The notes beneath the pieces were generated by a model. That model was not told the DNA's origin and did no database searches. It was given only the letters and a program-made list of their open reading frames with translations. A program made the translations under genes and the position numbers. Below are positions 5,943 to 11,973 of a stretch of 11,973 nucleotides of DNA, piece by piece (the stretch's first letter is position 1; every line of letters begins with the position of its first letter). Source of the stretch: an uncultured Collinsella sp. (lineage in GTDB: Bacteria; Actinomycetota; Coriobacteriia; Coriobacteriales; Coriobacteriaceae). Location of the stretch: NCBI GenBank assembly GCA_934643145.1, contig CAKUBM010000042.1:1-11973 (forward strand), read 5' to 3'.

Positions 5943-7373
5943 CTACTTTGCCCCGTGACCCATCTCGACAACCTTGGTTAGCGATCCAAACACGCCTTCG
6001 TCGGCCACGAGCTGCGCCTCGGCACGCTGCAGCTGCACGGCAACGGCGGCAGGGGCGGTACCGCCCTCGGTCGTGCGCGCGGCGACAATCGACGGGATAT
6101 CGAGCGCCTCGGTAATATCGCGCTCAAAGAGCGGGCTTGCCTCCTGGAACACCTCAAACGGCAGGTCCTCAAGATTGCAGCCGCGCTTCTCACACATCAG
6201 GACCAGGTGCCCCACCACGGCATGTGCCTCGCGGAACGGTAGACCGCGCTTTGCCAGGTAATCGGCAACATCGGTGGCGGCAAGGTGCCCCACGCCGCAC
6301 TCGCGCGCCATGGCATCCTCGTTGACGGTCCAGGTCGAAATCATTCCGGCCATAACGGACAGGCACTGCATGAGCGTGTGAGCGGTATCGAGCGCGCCCT
6401 CCTTGTCCTCCTGCAAGTCCTTGTTATAAGCGAGCGGCAGGCCCTTCATGGTTACCAGCAGCTGCACCAGGTTGCCGTACACGCGACCGCTCTTACCGCG
6501 GATAAGCTCGGCAAAGTCGGGATTCTTCTTCTGCGGCATGATAGACGAGCCGGTGGAGTAGGAGTCTGAAAGCGTGATAAAGCCAAATTCGGAGCTCGAC
6601 CACAGCACGATCTCCTCGGAAAGACGCGACAGGTGCATCGCCATGACGGATCCGGCGTAATGCAGATCGAGCAGGAAATCACGGTCGGAAACCGCATCGA
6701 GCGAGTTGGGAATCACGCCCGCAAAGCCAAGTTCGGCAGCCGTCATCTGGCGATCGAGCGGATAGCTCGTACCGGCAAGCGCGGCAGCACCCAGCGGGCA
6801 GTTGTCAGCGGCATCAAAGGCGGCCTTCAGGCGCGTAAAGTCGCGCGCGAACATCCAGGAATACGCCAGCAGATGATGCGAGAGCAGCACGGGCTGAGCG
6901 TGCTGCATATGCGTGTAGCCCGGAAGAATCACCTTGTCGTACTTCTTGGCCGCATCCACCAGCACATGGCGCAGCTCAAGATTGGCCTCCATGAGCTCCT
7001 TGGCCAGCGCCTTGACGCCCAGGCGCGTATCGGTCGCCACCTGGTCGTTGCGCGAACGCCCAGTATGCAAGCGCTTGCCAGCCTCGCCGATACGACGCGT
7101 CAGTTCGCTTTCGATGGACATATGAATGTCCTCGTCGTTGATATCAAAGGTGAAGTTGCCGGCATCGATATCCTGTTCGATTCCGGTCAGGCCCTCGGCA
7201 ATCGCCTGCTCGTCCTCGGCGCTGATAATGCCCTGGGCCGCCAGCATCTTGGCATGTGCCTTAGATCCGGCGATATCCTGCTTATAGAGATGTTTGTCAA
7301 CCGGCAACGACGCGCCAAACTCCTGCGTGACCTCGGCCACGCCTGCCTCAAAACGACCGCCCCAAAGAGCCAT
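5943..7373 (-). CDS. argH: Argininosuccinate lyase
   Basis: Last step of arginine biosynthesis: argininosuccinate to arginine plus fumarate. The 476-residue product starts MALWGGRF, as usual for the family, and has the HTGRSRNDQVATDTRL block (103-118), GYTHMQHAQPV (152-162) and the superfamily signature GSSIMPQKKNP (275-285) containing the catalytic serine. Length matches the family. The ATG at 7373 was chosen because AAAGGGG lies 9 bases upstream and it gives the conserved N-terminus; the frame stays open to 7448. It follows argG and a small ORF on the same strand, 118 bases after the latter, and ends at its own terminator. It may be transcribed from the TA-tract promoter near 7700, from readthrough of argG, or both. 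Confidence 0.96.
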   Translation of the reverse strand: MALWGGRFEAGVAEVTQEFGASLPVDKHLYKQDIAGSKAHAKMLAAQGIISAEDEQAIAEGLTGIEQDIDAGNFTFDINDEDIHMSIESELTRRIGEAGKRLHTGRSRNDQVATDTRLGVKALAKELMEANLELRHVLVDAAKKYDKVILPGYTHMQHAQPVLLSHHLLAYSWMFARDFTRLKAAFDAADNCPLGAAALAGTSYPLDRQMTAAELGFAGVIPNSLDAVSDRDFLLDLHYAGSVMAMHLSRLSEEIVLWSSSEFGFITLSDSYSTGSSIMPQKKNPDFAELIRGKSGRVYGNLVQLLVTMKGLPLAYNKDLQEDKEGALDTAHTLMQCLSVMAGMISTWTVNEDAMARECGVGHLAATDVADYLAKRGLPFREAHAVVGHLVLMCEKRGCNLEDLPFEVFQEASPLFERDITEALDIPSIVAARTTEGGTAPAAVAVQLQRAEAQLVADEGVFGSLTKVVEMGHGAK

Positions 7374-7491
7374 GGAACCGTCCCCTTTCATCAAATCCCA
7401 AAACAAGCGCCCAAAGCAATGCGCCCTGTCGCTAAAGCGATTTCTCAACCGCTAGTTTTGCATATTCCCCACCATGTGCGAGGCCATATAG

Positions 7492-7662
7492 CTAATTTGC
7501 AAAGAAGTGACGCGCCATGCACTTGGCGCCCAACGTCTCCCTCCGAATGTTGCCCTGCGAACCATCGATCCAGGCCTTCAGGCTCATAGGAACGTCCTCG
7601 ACCTTTGCAGCATCGAACTCGGGCGCGAGGGCAAGTAAAGCATGCGCGATAGCATTGAACAT
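7492..7662 (-). CDS. Small protein of unknown function between argG and argH
   Basis: A 56-residue product I do not recognise. It begins MFNAIAHALLALAPEFDAAK and ends in a basic, aromatic tail (about residues 38-56: IRRETLGAKCMARHFFAN). No signal peptide or membrane segment is evident. Support for coding: a good Shine-Dalgarno GGGGAG (7676-7671) 8 bases before the ATG, and GC-rich third positions like the neighbouring genes (GAG, AAG, CTG, ATC, GCC frequent). The (TA)13 tract abuts the Shine-Dalgarno directly. An in-frame extension through the tract would encode alternating Tyr-Ile, but starts at a TTG without ribosome-binding site, so it was not used. The position inside the arg cluster suggests co-expression with argH; a role in arginine metabolism is a guess only. 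Confidence 0.6.
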   Translation of the reverse strand: MFNAIAHALLALAPEFDAAKVEDVPMSLKAWIDGSQGNIRRETLGAKCMARHFFAN

Positions 7663-7676
7663 AATGGATACTCCCC

Positions 7677-7703
7677 ATATATATATATATATATATATAT
7701 ATA
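7677..7703. repeat. (AT)13 dinucleotide microsatellite
   Basis: An uninterrupted run of 13 AT units plus one A, 27 bases, in otherwise GC-rich DNA. It directly precedes the small-ORF Shine-Dalgarno sequence (minus strand) and provides the only A/T-rich -10-like sequence there. Such tracts change length by slipped-strand mispairing. Confidence 0.97.
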
Positions 7704-7719
7704 GGCGCAGGGCCGTCAA
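7692..7719 (-). promoter_or_regulatory. Candidate promoter with its -10 in the TA tract
   Basis: On the minus strand TTGACG (7719-7714) is followed after 10 bases by the TA tract. TATATA is available at spacings of 16 (7697-7692) or 18. It would drive the small ORF and argH with a short leader of roughly 20-25 bases. Since the -10 lies in the repeat, changes in unit number would mainly change the distance from the start site to the Shine-Dalgarno. Confidence 0.45.
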
Positions 7720-7730
7720 ATTGATAGGAG

Positions 7731-7760
7731 GAGCCCCGCCGGACAACCCCGGCGGGGCTC
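7731..7760 (-). terminator. Strong GC hairpin downstream of argG, possible terminator
   Basis: A perfect 12-bp stem (7731-7742 with 7749-7760), loop of 6, lies 154 bases beyond the argG stop and just upstream of the TTGACG box. On the minus strand it is followed by CTCCTATCAATTT, not a clean T run, so it is an imperfect terminator. It may separate argG from the downstream unit or act as an attenuator or RNA-stabilising stem. Between it and argG (7761-7913) I see no gene. Confidence 0.4.
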
Positions 7761-7913
7761 GGACTCAGCCGCAGACGCGGCATCATATATGCGGGCGGAA
7801 CGTAGGGGCCACCGATGTTAAGAAGTGTCAGCAAGCATAACGAAAGGTAGGGACCCCATGCGCCCGTTATGTATCACGCGGATGGGCCGCGCGGATACCA
7901 AAGGAAGGAGGCG

Positions 7914-9140
7914 CTAGGCCTGGGCGGCAGCAGAGCTGGGGCCCTGGACCTTAGCCCACGTCTTGAGCGACAGCGTATCGATCTCGATAAAGCCGGCGCT
8001 GGCCTTCTCGTCAAACGTAGTGTCGCGGTCGTAGGTAGCCAGACCGTAGTCATACAGGCTAAACGGGCTCTTGCGGCCGACGACATGGCAGTTGCCCTTA
8101 AAGAACTTCAGACGGACGGTGCCGGTCACGAACTTCTGGGTGTCGGCCATAAAGGCATCGAGCGCGTTTTTGAGCGGGCTGTACCACTGGCCGTTGTACA
8201 CGGCGGTGGCCCAATCCTGCTCGAGCTTAATCTTGGTCTTGAGCAGGTCGCCCTCGACGCAGATGTCCTCGAGCGCCTTGTGGGCGGTGATGAGCGTCAG
8301 GGCGCCAGGAACCTCGTAGCACTCGCGACTCTTGAGGCCCACCAGACGATCCTCGACCAGGTCGAGACGGCCAAAGCCGTTGTCACCCGAAATCTTGTTG
8401 AGGGCGATGACGATCTCGGAGAGTTTCATCTTCTTGCCATCGACGGCGACGGGCTTGCCCGCCTCAAACTCAATCTCGGTGTAGGTCGGGGTGTCCGGCG
8501 TGTCCTCGGGGTTCTTGGTCATAACCCAGGCGTCGTCGAGCGGCTCATTCCAGGGATCCTCCAGGTGACCGCACTCGATGGCGCGACCCCACAGGTTGTC
8601 GTCGATGGAATAGGGGTTGTCGTTGGCGCCCTCGGGAACCGGCACGTTGTGGGCGTGAGCATAGGCAACCTCATCGGGACGACACTTCAGGTCCCACTCG
8701 CGAACCGGCGCGATAACCTTAAGCTCGGGGTCGAGGGCCTTGACGGCAGCCTCAAAACGAACCTGGTCGTTACCCTTGCCGGTGCAGCCGTGGGCGACGT
8801 AGGTCGCGCCAAACTCGTGAGCGACCTCGACGAGCTTCTTGGCGAGCAGCGGGCGAGACAGGGCGGAGAGCAGCGGGTACTTATTCTCGTACATGGAGTT
8901 TGCGGCGATGGCCTTGGTCAGGAACTCATCGGAGAACTCGTCGCGCAGATCGAGCACCTGGCAATCCAGAACGCCCAGGTCGAGGGCCTTCTGCTTCTTG
9001 GCGTCCAGGCCGGTCTCCTCCTGGCCCACATTGCCGCAGACACAAACGACATCGAGATTCTTCTCGTCCTGGAGCCACTTGACACATACAGATGTATCAA
9101 GACCACCGGAATATGCGAGAACGACTTTTTCCTTGCTCAT
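7914..9140 (-). CDS. argG: Argininosuccinate synthase
   Basis: Joins citrulline and aspartate with ATP to make argininosuccinate, the step before ArgH. The 408-residue product has the N-type ATP pyrophosphatase PP-loop AYSGGLDTSV (9-18), the citrulline/aspartate-binding HGCTGKGNDQVRFE (117-130), and APVREWDLK (144-152). Length is typical for the type I bacterial enzyme. The ATG at 9140 was chosen because AAAGGA ends 7 bases upstream and the family N-terminus starts here; the frame is open to 9191 without family similarity. It is the first gene of the minus-strand arg cluster. No clear ArgR box (paired TNTGAAT-like half-sites) was found upstream. Confidence 0.96.
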   Translation of the reverse strand: MSKEKVVLAYSGGLDTSVCVKWLQDEKNLDVVCVCGNVGQEETGLDAKKQKALDLGVLDCQVLDLRDEFSDEFLTKAIAANSMYENKYPLLSALSRPLLAKKLVEVAHEFGATYVAHGCTGKGNDQVRFEAAVKALDPELKVIAPVREWDLKCRPDEVAYAHAHNVPVPEGANDNPYSIDDNLWGRAIECGHLEDPWNEPLDDAWVMTKNPEDTPDTPTYTEIEFEAGKPVAVDGKKMKLSEIVIALNKISGDNGFGRLDLVEDRLVGLKSRECYEVPGALTLITAHKALEDICVEGDLLKTKIKLEQDWATAVYNGQWYSPLKNALDAFMADTQKFVTGTVRLKFFKGNCHVVGRKSPFSLYDYGLATYDRDTTFDEKASAGFIEIDTLSLKTWAKVQGPSSAAAQA

Positions 9141-9231
9141 GGCTGTTTCCTTTCGCCCTTGGTAGCTAGTTAGAACATCGGTCAGTTGCAAGTCATTTCG
9201 AGGTTAAAAACCGTGCAATATCAGGTTAAAT

Positions 9232-9280
9232 AGCAAAAAGCAGCACAACATGCCCTAGAAACATGCGTCTATGTCGTGCT
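9232..9280 (-). terminator. Terminator-like hairpin in the argG upstream region
   Basis: On the minus strand AGCACGACAT (9280-9271) pairs with ATGTTGTGCT (9251-9242), one G-U pair and a 19-base loop, followed by GCTTTTTGCTA. It is about 100 bases upstream of argG and in its orientation. With no gene seen upstream on that strand, it might be a leader attenuator for argG or a chance structure. Confidence 0.3.
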
Positions 9281-9652
9281 AAAACCCAACGACCTCAAAA
9301 TGACTCTGTTGGGGCATTTCACCCCATACGAACAGAGACGATTATTATCGTCGTCGGGAAATTGCGCGCTGGCGTCGGATGGCATTGTCTGCAGTAGTGA
9401 TGATCTTTACGAACTGCATCTGCCTCTCCTTTCACCTATCGCCGGGCGCAATTCATATATCGTAAACGGTACCTTTTCCTCGGTAAGCGGTTGTTTTTCC
9501 GTCTCCGTTTTCGATGTTCGCTATATTACGCTAAAGTGCCAGCAGCACAAGCGACAAATTCAAATTTCTGAAAAGTTTTTTCATTACTTTGTGAATTGCA
9601 GTGCAAATACGCTCCGTTCCTGCGACAATACGCTCGGTTACTGGTTGATGGT
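9281..9652. other. AT-richer intergenic stretch without a supported gene
   Basis: The gap between argG and the Cof-type gene is less GC-rich than its surroundings. A plus-strand frame is open from about 9234 to 9734, encoding for example MTLLGHFTPYEQRR from 9300, but no start in it has a Shine-Dalgarno sequence, codon use differs from the neighbours, the product is not recognised, and it runs out of frame into the next gene. It may be a decayed gene or non-coding DNA. Apart from the hairpin at 9242-9280 I see no RNA gene. Confidence 0.4.
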
Positions 9653-9658
9653 TATAAC
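9653..9658 (+). promoter_or_regulatory. Candidate -10 (TATAAC) of the Cof-type HAD gene
   Basis: TATAAC matches the -10 consensus at five of six positions and would start transcription near 9665, about 29 bases before the ATG. No good -35 lies at the right distance. Confidence 0.4.
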
Positions 9659-9693
9659 GTCTGAAACAATTTCGAAACGAAAGGCGCGCTTTT

Positions 9694-10521
9694 ATGCAAA
9701 CTTACGAATCGGACACCAATATCGGCAGCATTAAGATTCTCGCCGTTGATATGGACAAGACGCTTCTCACCGACGAGCGTGTACTACCCCAGGGCCTCGA
9801 CGAGCGCCTGGACAAGCTCACCGAGGCTGGCATCGTGTTCTGCCCCGCCAGCGGACGCCCTGCCCCCAAGCTCGAGGAGATGTTCGAGGGCATTAAGAAC
9901 CGCCTTGCTTTTTGTCCCGACAACGGAGCCTGCGTCATCTATCGCGGCAGCTATATCTATAAGAGCAACATCGATGTGGCGCTGTATCAGCAGGTGCTCG
10001 CTCGTGCCTCGGAGGACCCGCGCGCCGTTCCCGTCCTGTGCTGCTACGACGAGTTCTATGTGCTCGCCCGCGACCATCAGTACCACGACGAGATCAGCGT
10101 GTACTACAACACGATCAACTATGTCGACACCTTTGAGGGCCTTGATATCGAGTCCAATAAGATCTCGGTCTTTTTCCCTGCCTACGATGCCGAGCCCGCA
10201 TTCCGCGAGACCTATAGCCCCGCGTTCTCGGATCAGCTCTACGTCACCAATGCGGGCCGCGAGTGGATCGACTTTATGAACCTGGGCGTCGACAAGGGTT
10301 CGGGCGTGGCGCATTTGTGCGAGCACCTGGGCATCGATATCGCCGACGCTGCCGCCGTGGGCGACACCTACAACGATATTCCCATGCTGGAGCGCGTCGG
10401 GCATAGCTTTATCGTGGATAATGCCGAGGAGCACATGAACGCGCACGCCAAGTGGCGCATTCCGAGCAACAACGACGGGGGCGTACTGACGCTCATCGAC
10501 GCCATCTTGGCGGCTCGGTAG
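9694..10521 (+). CDS. Cof-type HAD-IIB family phosphatase
   Basis: A 275-residue sugar-phosphate/flavin-type phosphatase of the Cof subfamily; the substrate is unknown. Motif I is AVDMDKTLL (Asp19 nucleophile, Asp21), motif II is SGRP (53-56), motif III is Lys201 in DKGSGVAHL, and motif IV is GDTYNDIPM (223-231). The region between motifs II and III (about residues 78-195) is the C2B cap. Length fits the family. The ATG has AAAGG 9 bases upstream, a slightly long gap. The last 24 coding bases (DAILAAR and stop) belong to the outer arm of the inverted repeat at 10498-10692. An intrinsic-type hairpin inside that repeat probably ends transcription. The other HAD gene (2156-2914) is of a different subfamily and not a duplicate. 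Confidence 0.9.
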   Translation: MQTYESDTNIGSIKILAVDMDKTLLTDERVLPQGLDERLDKLTEAGIVFCPASGRPAPKLEEMFEGIKNRLAFCPDNGACVIYRGSYIYKSNIDVALYQQVLARASEDPRAVPVLCCYDEFYVLARDHQYHDEISVYYNTINYVDTFEGLDIESNKISVFFPAYDAEPAFRETYSPAFSDQLYVTNAGREWIDFMNLGVDKGSGVAHLCEHLGIDIADAAAVGDTYNDIPMLERVGHSFIVDNAEEHMNAHAKWRIPSNNDGGVLTLIDAILAAR

Positions 10522-10692
10522 CCGTCCCATCGGGCCTGGCCGGGCGGCACGGGATAACTTTTCGCTCGGTCAGGTCCTGCGCAAGACGAAAGCCACATTA
10601 AGTGGCTTTCTTTGCGTGCGGAATCTACGAAAAGTTAACCCGTGCCGCCCGGCCAGGCCCTAGGTTTACTTTCCTGCCGCCAAGATGGCGTC
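10498..10692. repeat. Two-block long inverted repeat including the 3' end of the Cof-type gene
   Basis: The inner arms 10532-10564 and 10628-10660 are 33 bases each and complementary except for one position (A at 10554 opposite A at 10638). The outer arms 10498-10514 and 10676-10692 are 17 bases and perfectly complementary. The blocks are in the same order on each side, separated by 17 and 15 non-matching bases. The outer left arm codes for the final residues DAILAA of the phosphatase. A 63-base centre holds a second hairpin. Collinear order of both blocks argues for an inverted duplication rather than chance. Confidence 0.9.
10579..10617 (+). terminator. Terminator hairpin in the centre of the long inverted repeat
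   Basis: GAAAGCCAC (10588-10596) pairs with GTGGCTTTC (10602-10610), loop ATTAA. After a 2-base bulge GCGCAAG (10579-10585) pairs with TTTGCGT (10611-10617). The lower T-rich strand CTTTCTTT would act as the T run for plus-strand transcripts from the phosphatase gene. Confidence 0.6.
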
Positions 10693-10719
10693 TTGAGTGT
10701 CTAGATACTTAGCTGAAAT

Positions 10720-10770
10720 GATTTGAGCAGAGGGGAGCTCCTTGTTGGAAGGGGCTCCCCTCTGCTTTGG
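10720..10770 (-). terminator. Strong hairpin between the Cof-type gene and polA, probable polA terminator
   Basis: A 16-bp stem (10726-10741 with 10751-10766, one G-U or G-T pair depending on strand) with a 9-base loop. The minus-strand tail is CAAATCATTT and the plus-strand tail is TTGGTT, so it may work in both directions between these convergent genes. Confidence 0.6.
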
Positions 10771-10776
10771 TTACTG

Positions 10777-10807
10777 TGGGACAAATTAATCAGTAGTGTT
10801 TGTCCCA
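10777..10807. repeat. Small inverted repeat TGGGACAAA ... TTTGTCCCA
   Basis: A perfect 9-bp inverted repeat with a 13-base loop containing CAGTAG, 58 bases beyond the polA stop. It shares AGTAG and TGTCCCAAA with the element at 5042-5074. Confidence 0.5.
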
Positions 10808-10864
10808 AATCTTAAGTATGTGGGGGCTTGCGTCTTGGGCGAGCTTGCCTTACGGAGTGCTTCC

Positions 10865-11973
10865 CTATTTCGCGTCGGCCCAGGTTATGCCGGTGCTGGC
10901 TTCGGCGATCAACGGTACTCGGAGGTCTACGACGTGTTCCATGACGTCGCGGACCATGGCGGTGAGGCGTTCGACTTCGTCGACGGGGCACTCAAAGTCC
11001 AGTTCGTCGTGTACTTGCAGAATCATGTGGGCGGCAAAGCCCTCTTCTTCTAGGCGACGGCTGACGCGGGCCATGGCGATCTTAATGATATCGGCCGCGG
11101 TGCCCTGCATAGGGTGGTTCATGGCCGTGCGCTCACCAAAGCCGCGGAGCTGCGGGTTTTTGGCCTTGAGCTCAGGAATGTGACGGCGGCGGCCATACAT
11201 GGTCTCGGCATACCCCGTCTGCTTGGCACGCGCCACCACGTTGTCCAGGAATGTGCGCACGCCGGGGTAAGCCTCGTAGTAGCGATCGATCATATCGCGT
11301 GCCTCGGCCATCGAGATATGCAGCGACTGCGACAGACCGTAGGCCTGCTGGCCATACACAATGCCAAAGTTCACGGCCTTGGCGCGGCTGCGCAGGTCGG
11401 GCGTTACCTCGGATACCTGGACGCCAAATACGCGCGCGGCCGTCTCGGCATGGAAGTCCTCGCCCTCGTTAAAGGCGCGCACCAGGTGCTCGTCACCCGA
11501 AAGATGCGCGAGCAGGCGCAACTCGATCTGCGAGTAGTCCACCGCCAAAAAGACGCTCCCCTCGCCCGCCGAAAACGCCGTCTTGACGGTACGACCCAGC
11601 TCCGAGCGCGTCGGAATGTTTTGCAGATTGGGGTCGCTCGAAGACAGACGGCCCGTCGCCGTAATGGTCTGGTTGTACGTGGTGTGCACGCGACCATCGC
11701 TGCGACGCAGCGGACCCAGCGTGTCCAGATAGGTCGACTTGATCTTGGACTTCTCACGCCAGTCCAAGATCAGGCGCACAATCTCGTGGTCACGGGCAAG
11801 GTCGGTCAGCACCTTGGCGTTGGTCGAATAATAGCCGCGCTTGGTCTTTTTGAGGCCCTTGGTCGGAAGCCCCATCACATCAAAGAGCACGTGCGACAGC
11901 TGCATGGGGCTACCGATATTAAAGGTCTCGTCGCCGGCCAGGTCGCGAATGCTGCGCTCGACCTCGGCAATCT
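10865..11973 (-). CDS. polA: DNA polymerase I, C-terminal polymerase domain (partial)
   Basis: Family A DNA polymerase for Okazaki-fragment processing and repair. 368 residues are visible and the frame continues past the right edge (first visible residues IAEVERSIRDLAGDETFNIGSPMQLSHVLFD), so the N-terminal half is missing. Motifs: LDWREKSKIKSTYLDTL and TGRLSSSDPNLQNIP of the thumb/palm, motif A DYSQIELRLLAHLSGD (metal-binding Asp at 11537-11539), motif B RSRAKAVNFGIVYG (about 11354-11392) with the Phe that discriminates against dideoxynucleotides, and motif C VHDE (11003-11014). The chain ends shortly after motif C as usual. Whether the missing part has 5'-3' and 3'-5' exonuclease domains cannot be seen. 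It is convergent with the Cof-type gene. Confidence 0.97.
   Translation of the reverse strand, partial: IAEVERSIRDLAGDETFNIGSPMQLSHVLFDVMGLPTKGLKKTKRGYYSTNAKVLTDLARDHEIVRLILDWREKSKIKSTYLDTLGPLRRSDGRVHTTYNQTITATGRLSSSDPNLQNIPTRSELGRTVKTAFSAGEGSVFLAVDYSQIELRLLAHLSGDEHLVRAFNEGEDFHAETAARVFGVQVSEVTPDLRSRAKAVNFGIVYGQQAYGLSQSLHISMAEARDMIDRYYEAYPGVRTFLDNVVARAKQTGYAETMYGRRRHIPELKAKNPQLRGFGERTAMNHPMQGTAADIIKIAMARVSRRLEEEGFAAHMILQVHDELDFECPVDEVERLTAMVRDVMEHVVDLRVPLIAEASTGITWADAK

Noticed and set aside
7663..7746. Small ORF extended through the TA tract as a Tyr-Ile repeat protein
   Set aside because: It would start at TTG without a Shine-Dalgarno, whereas the ATG at 7662 has a strong one.
7704..7786. 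Minus-strand peptide MMPRLRLSPSPAGVVRRG as a possible arg attenuator leader
   Set aside because: No ribosome-binding site at 7786, the Arg codons come from the GC hairpin, and the frame runs on into the TA tract without a stop.
7858..7917. Arg-rich 19-codon plus-strand ORF (MRPLCITRMGRADTKGRRR)
   Set aside because: It looks like an arginine leader peptide, but it runs opposite to argG and no arg gene follows on that strand.
9281..9690. T-box riboswitch ahead of argG
   Set aside because: No AGGGTGGNACCGCG-like antiterminator block is found on the minus strand.

Overview
The window looks like chromosomal DNA from a GC-rich actinobacterium, most likely a Coriobacteriia member such as Collinsella. 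This is inference from protein flavour, GC-rich codon use and gene content, with no database search. It is mostly core metabolism and information processing: RNase P RNA, ribosomal protein S1, DNA polymerase I, nucleoside diphosphate kinase, ribose-5-phosphate isomerase B, the last two arginine-biosynthesis enzymes, a CyuA-type cysteine desulfidase and two HAD phosphatases. No prophage, transposase, CRISPR array or tRNA was found.

Layout. 1-351 is rnpB (minus, 3' end cut by the window edge). Between it and rpsA, 352-673 holds divergent promoter signals, a candidate plus-strand small RNA with C-rich hairpin loops, and the rpsA terminator. rpsA (minus, TTG start) has a long leader and a hairpin over its ribosome-binding site. 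A divergent HAD hydrolase (plus) meets cyuA (minus) end to end, sharing a TTAA that is a stop on both strands. cyuA and rpiB are divergent, and the gap holds two TTTGAT/ATCAAA palindromes. rpiB and ndk converge on back-to-back terminators separated by a small inverted repeat.

From 5943 to 9140 (minus) lies argG, then a 56-codon small ORF, then argH. Just upstream of the small ORF is a (TA)13 dinucleotide tract that sits where a -10 element would be, 10 bases after a TTGACG -35. ArgG makes argininosuccinate from citrulline and aspartate, and ArgH splits it into arginine and fumarate. After an AT-richer gap (9141-9693) comes a Cof-type HAD phosphatase (plus). Its 3' end is part of a striking two-block inverted repeat (10498-10692). 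polA (minus, N-terminal part outside the window) fills the right end.

The points most worth a second look are the TA-repeat promoter and small protein inside the arg cluster, the long inverted duplication at the end of the Cof-type gene, and the C-rich-loop RNA candidate next to rnpB. None is proven to be a new system. The protein-coding genes are all of well-known types except the 56-residue one.
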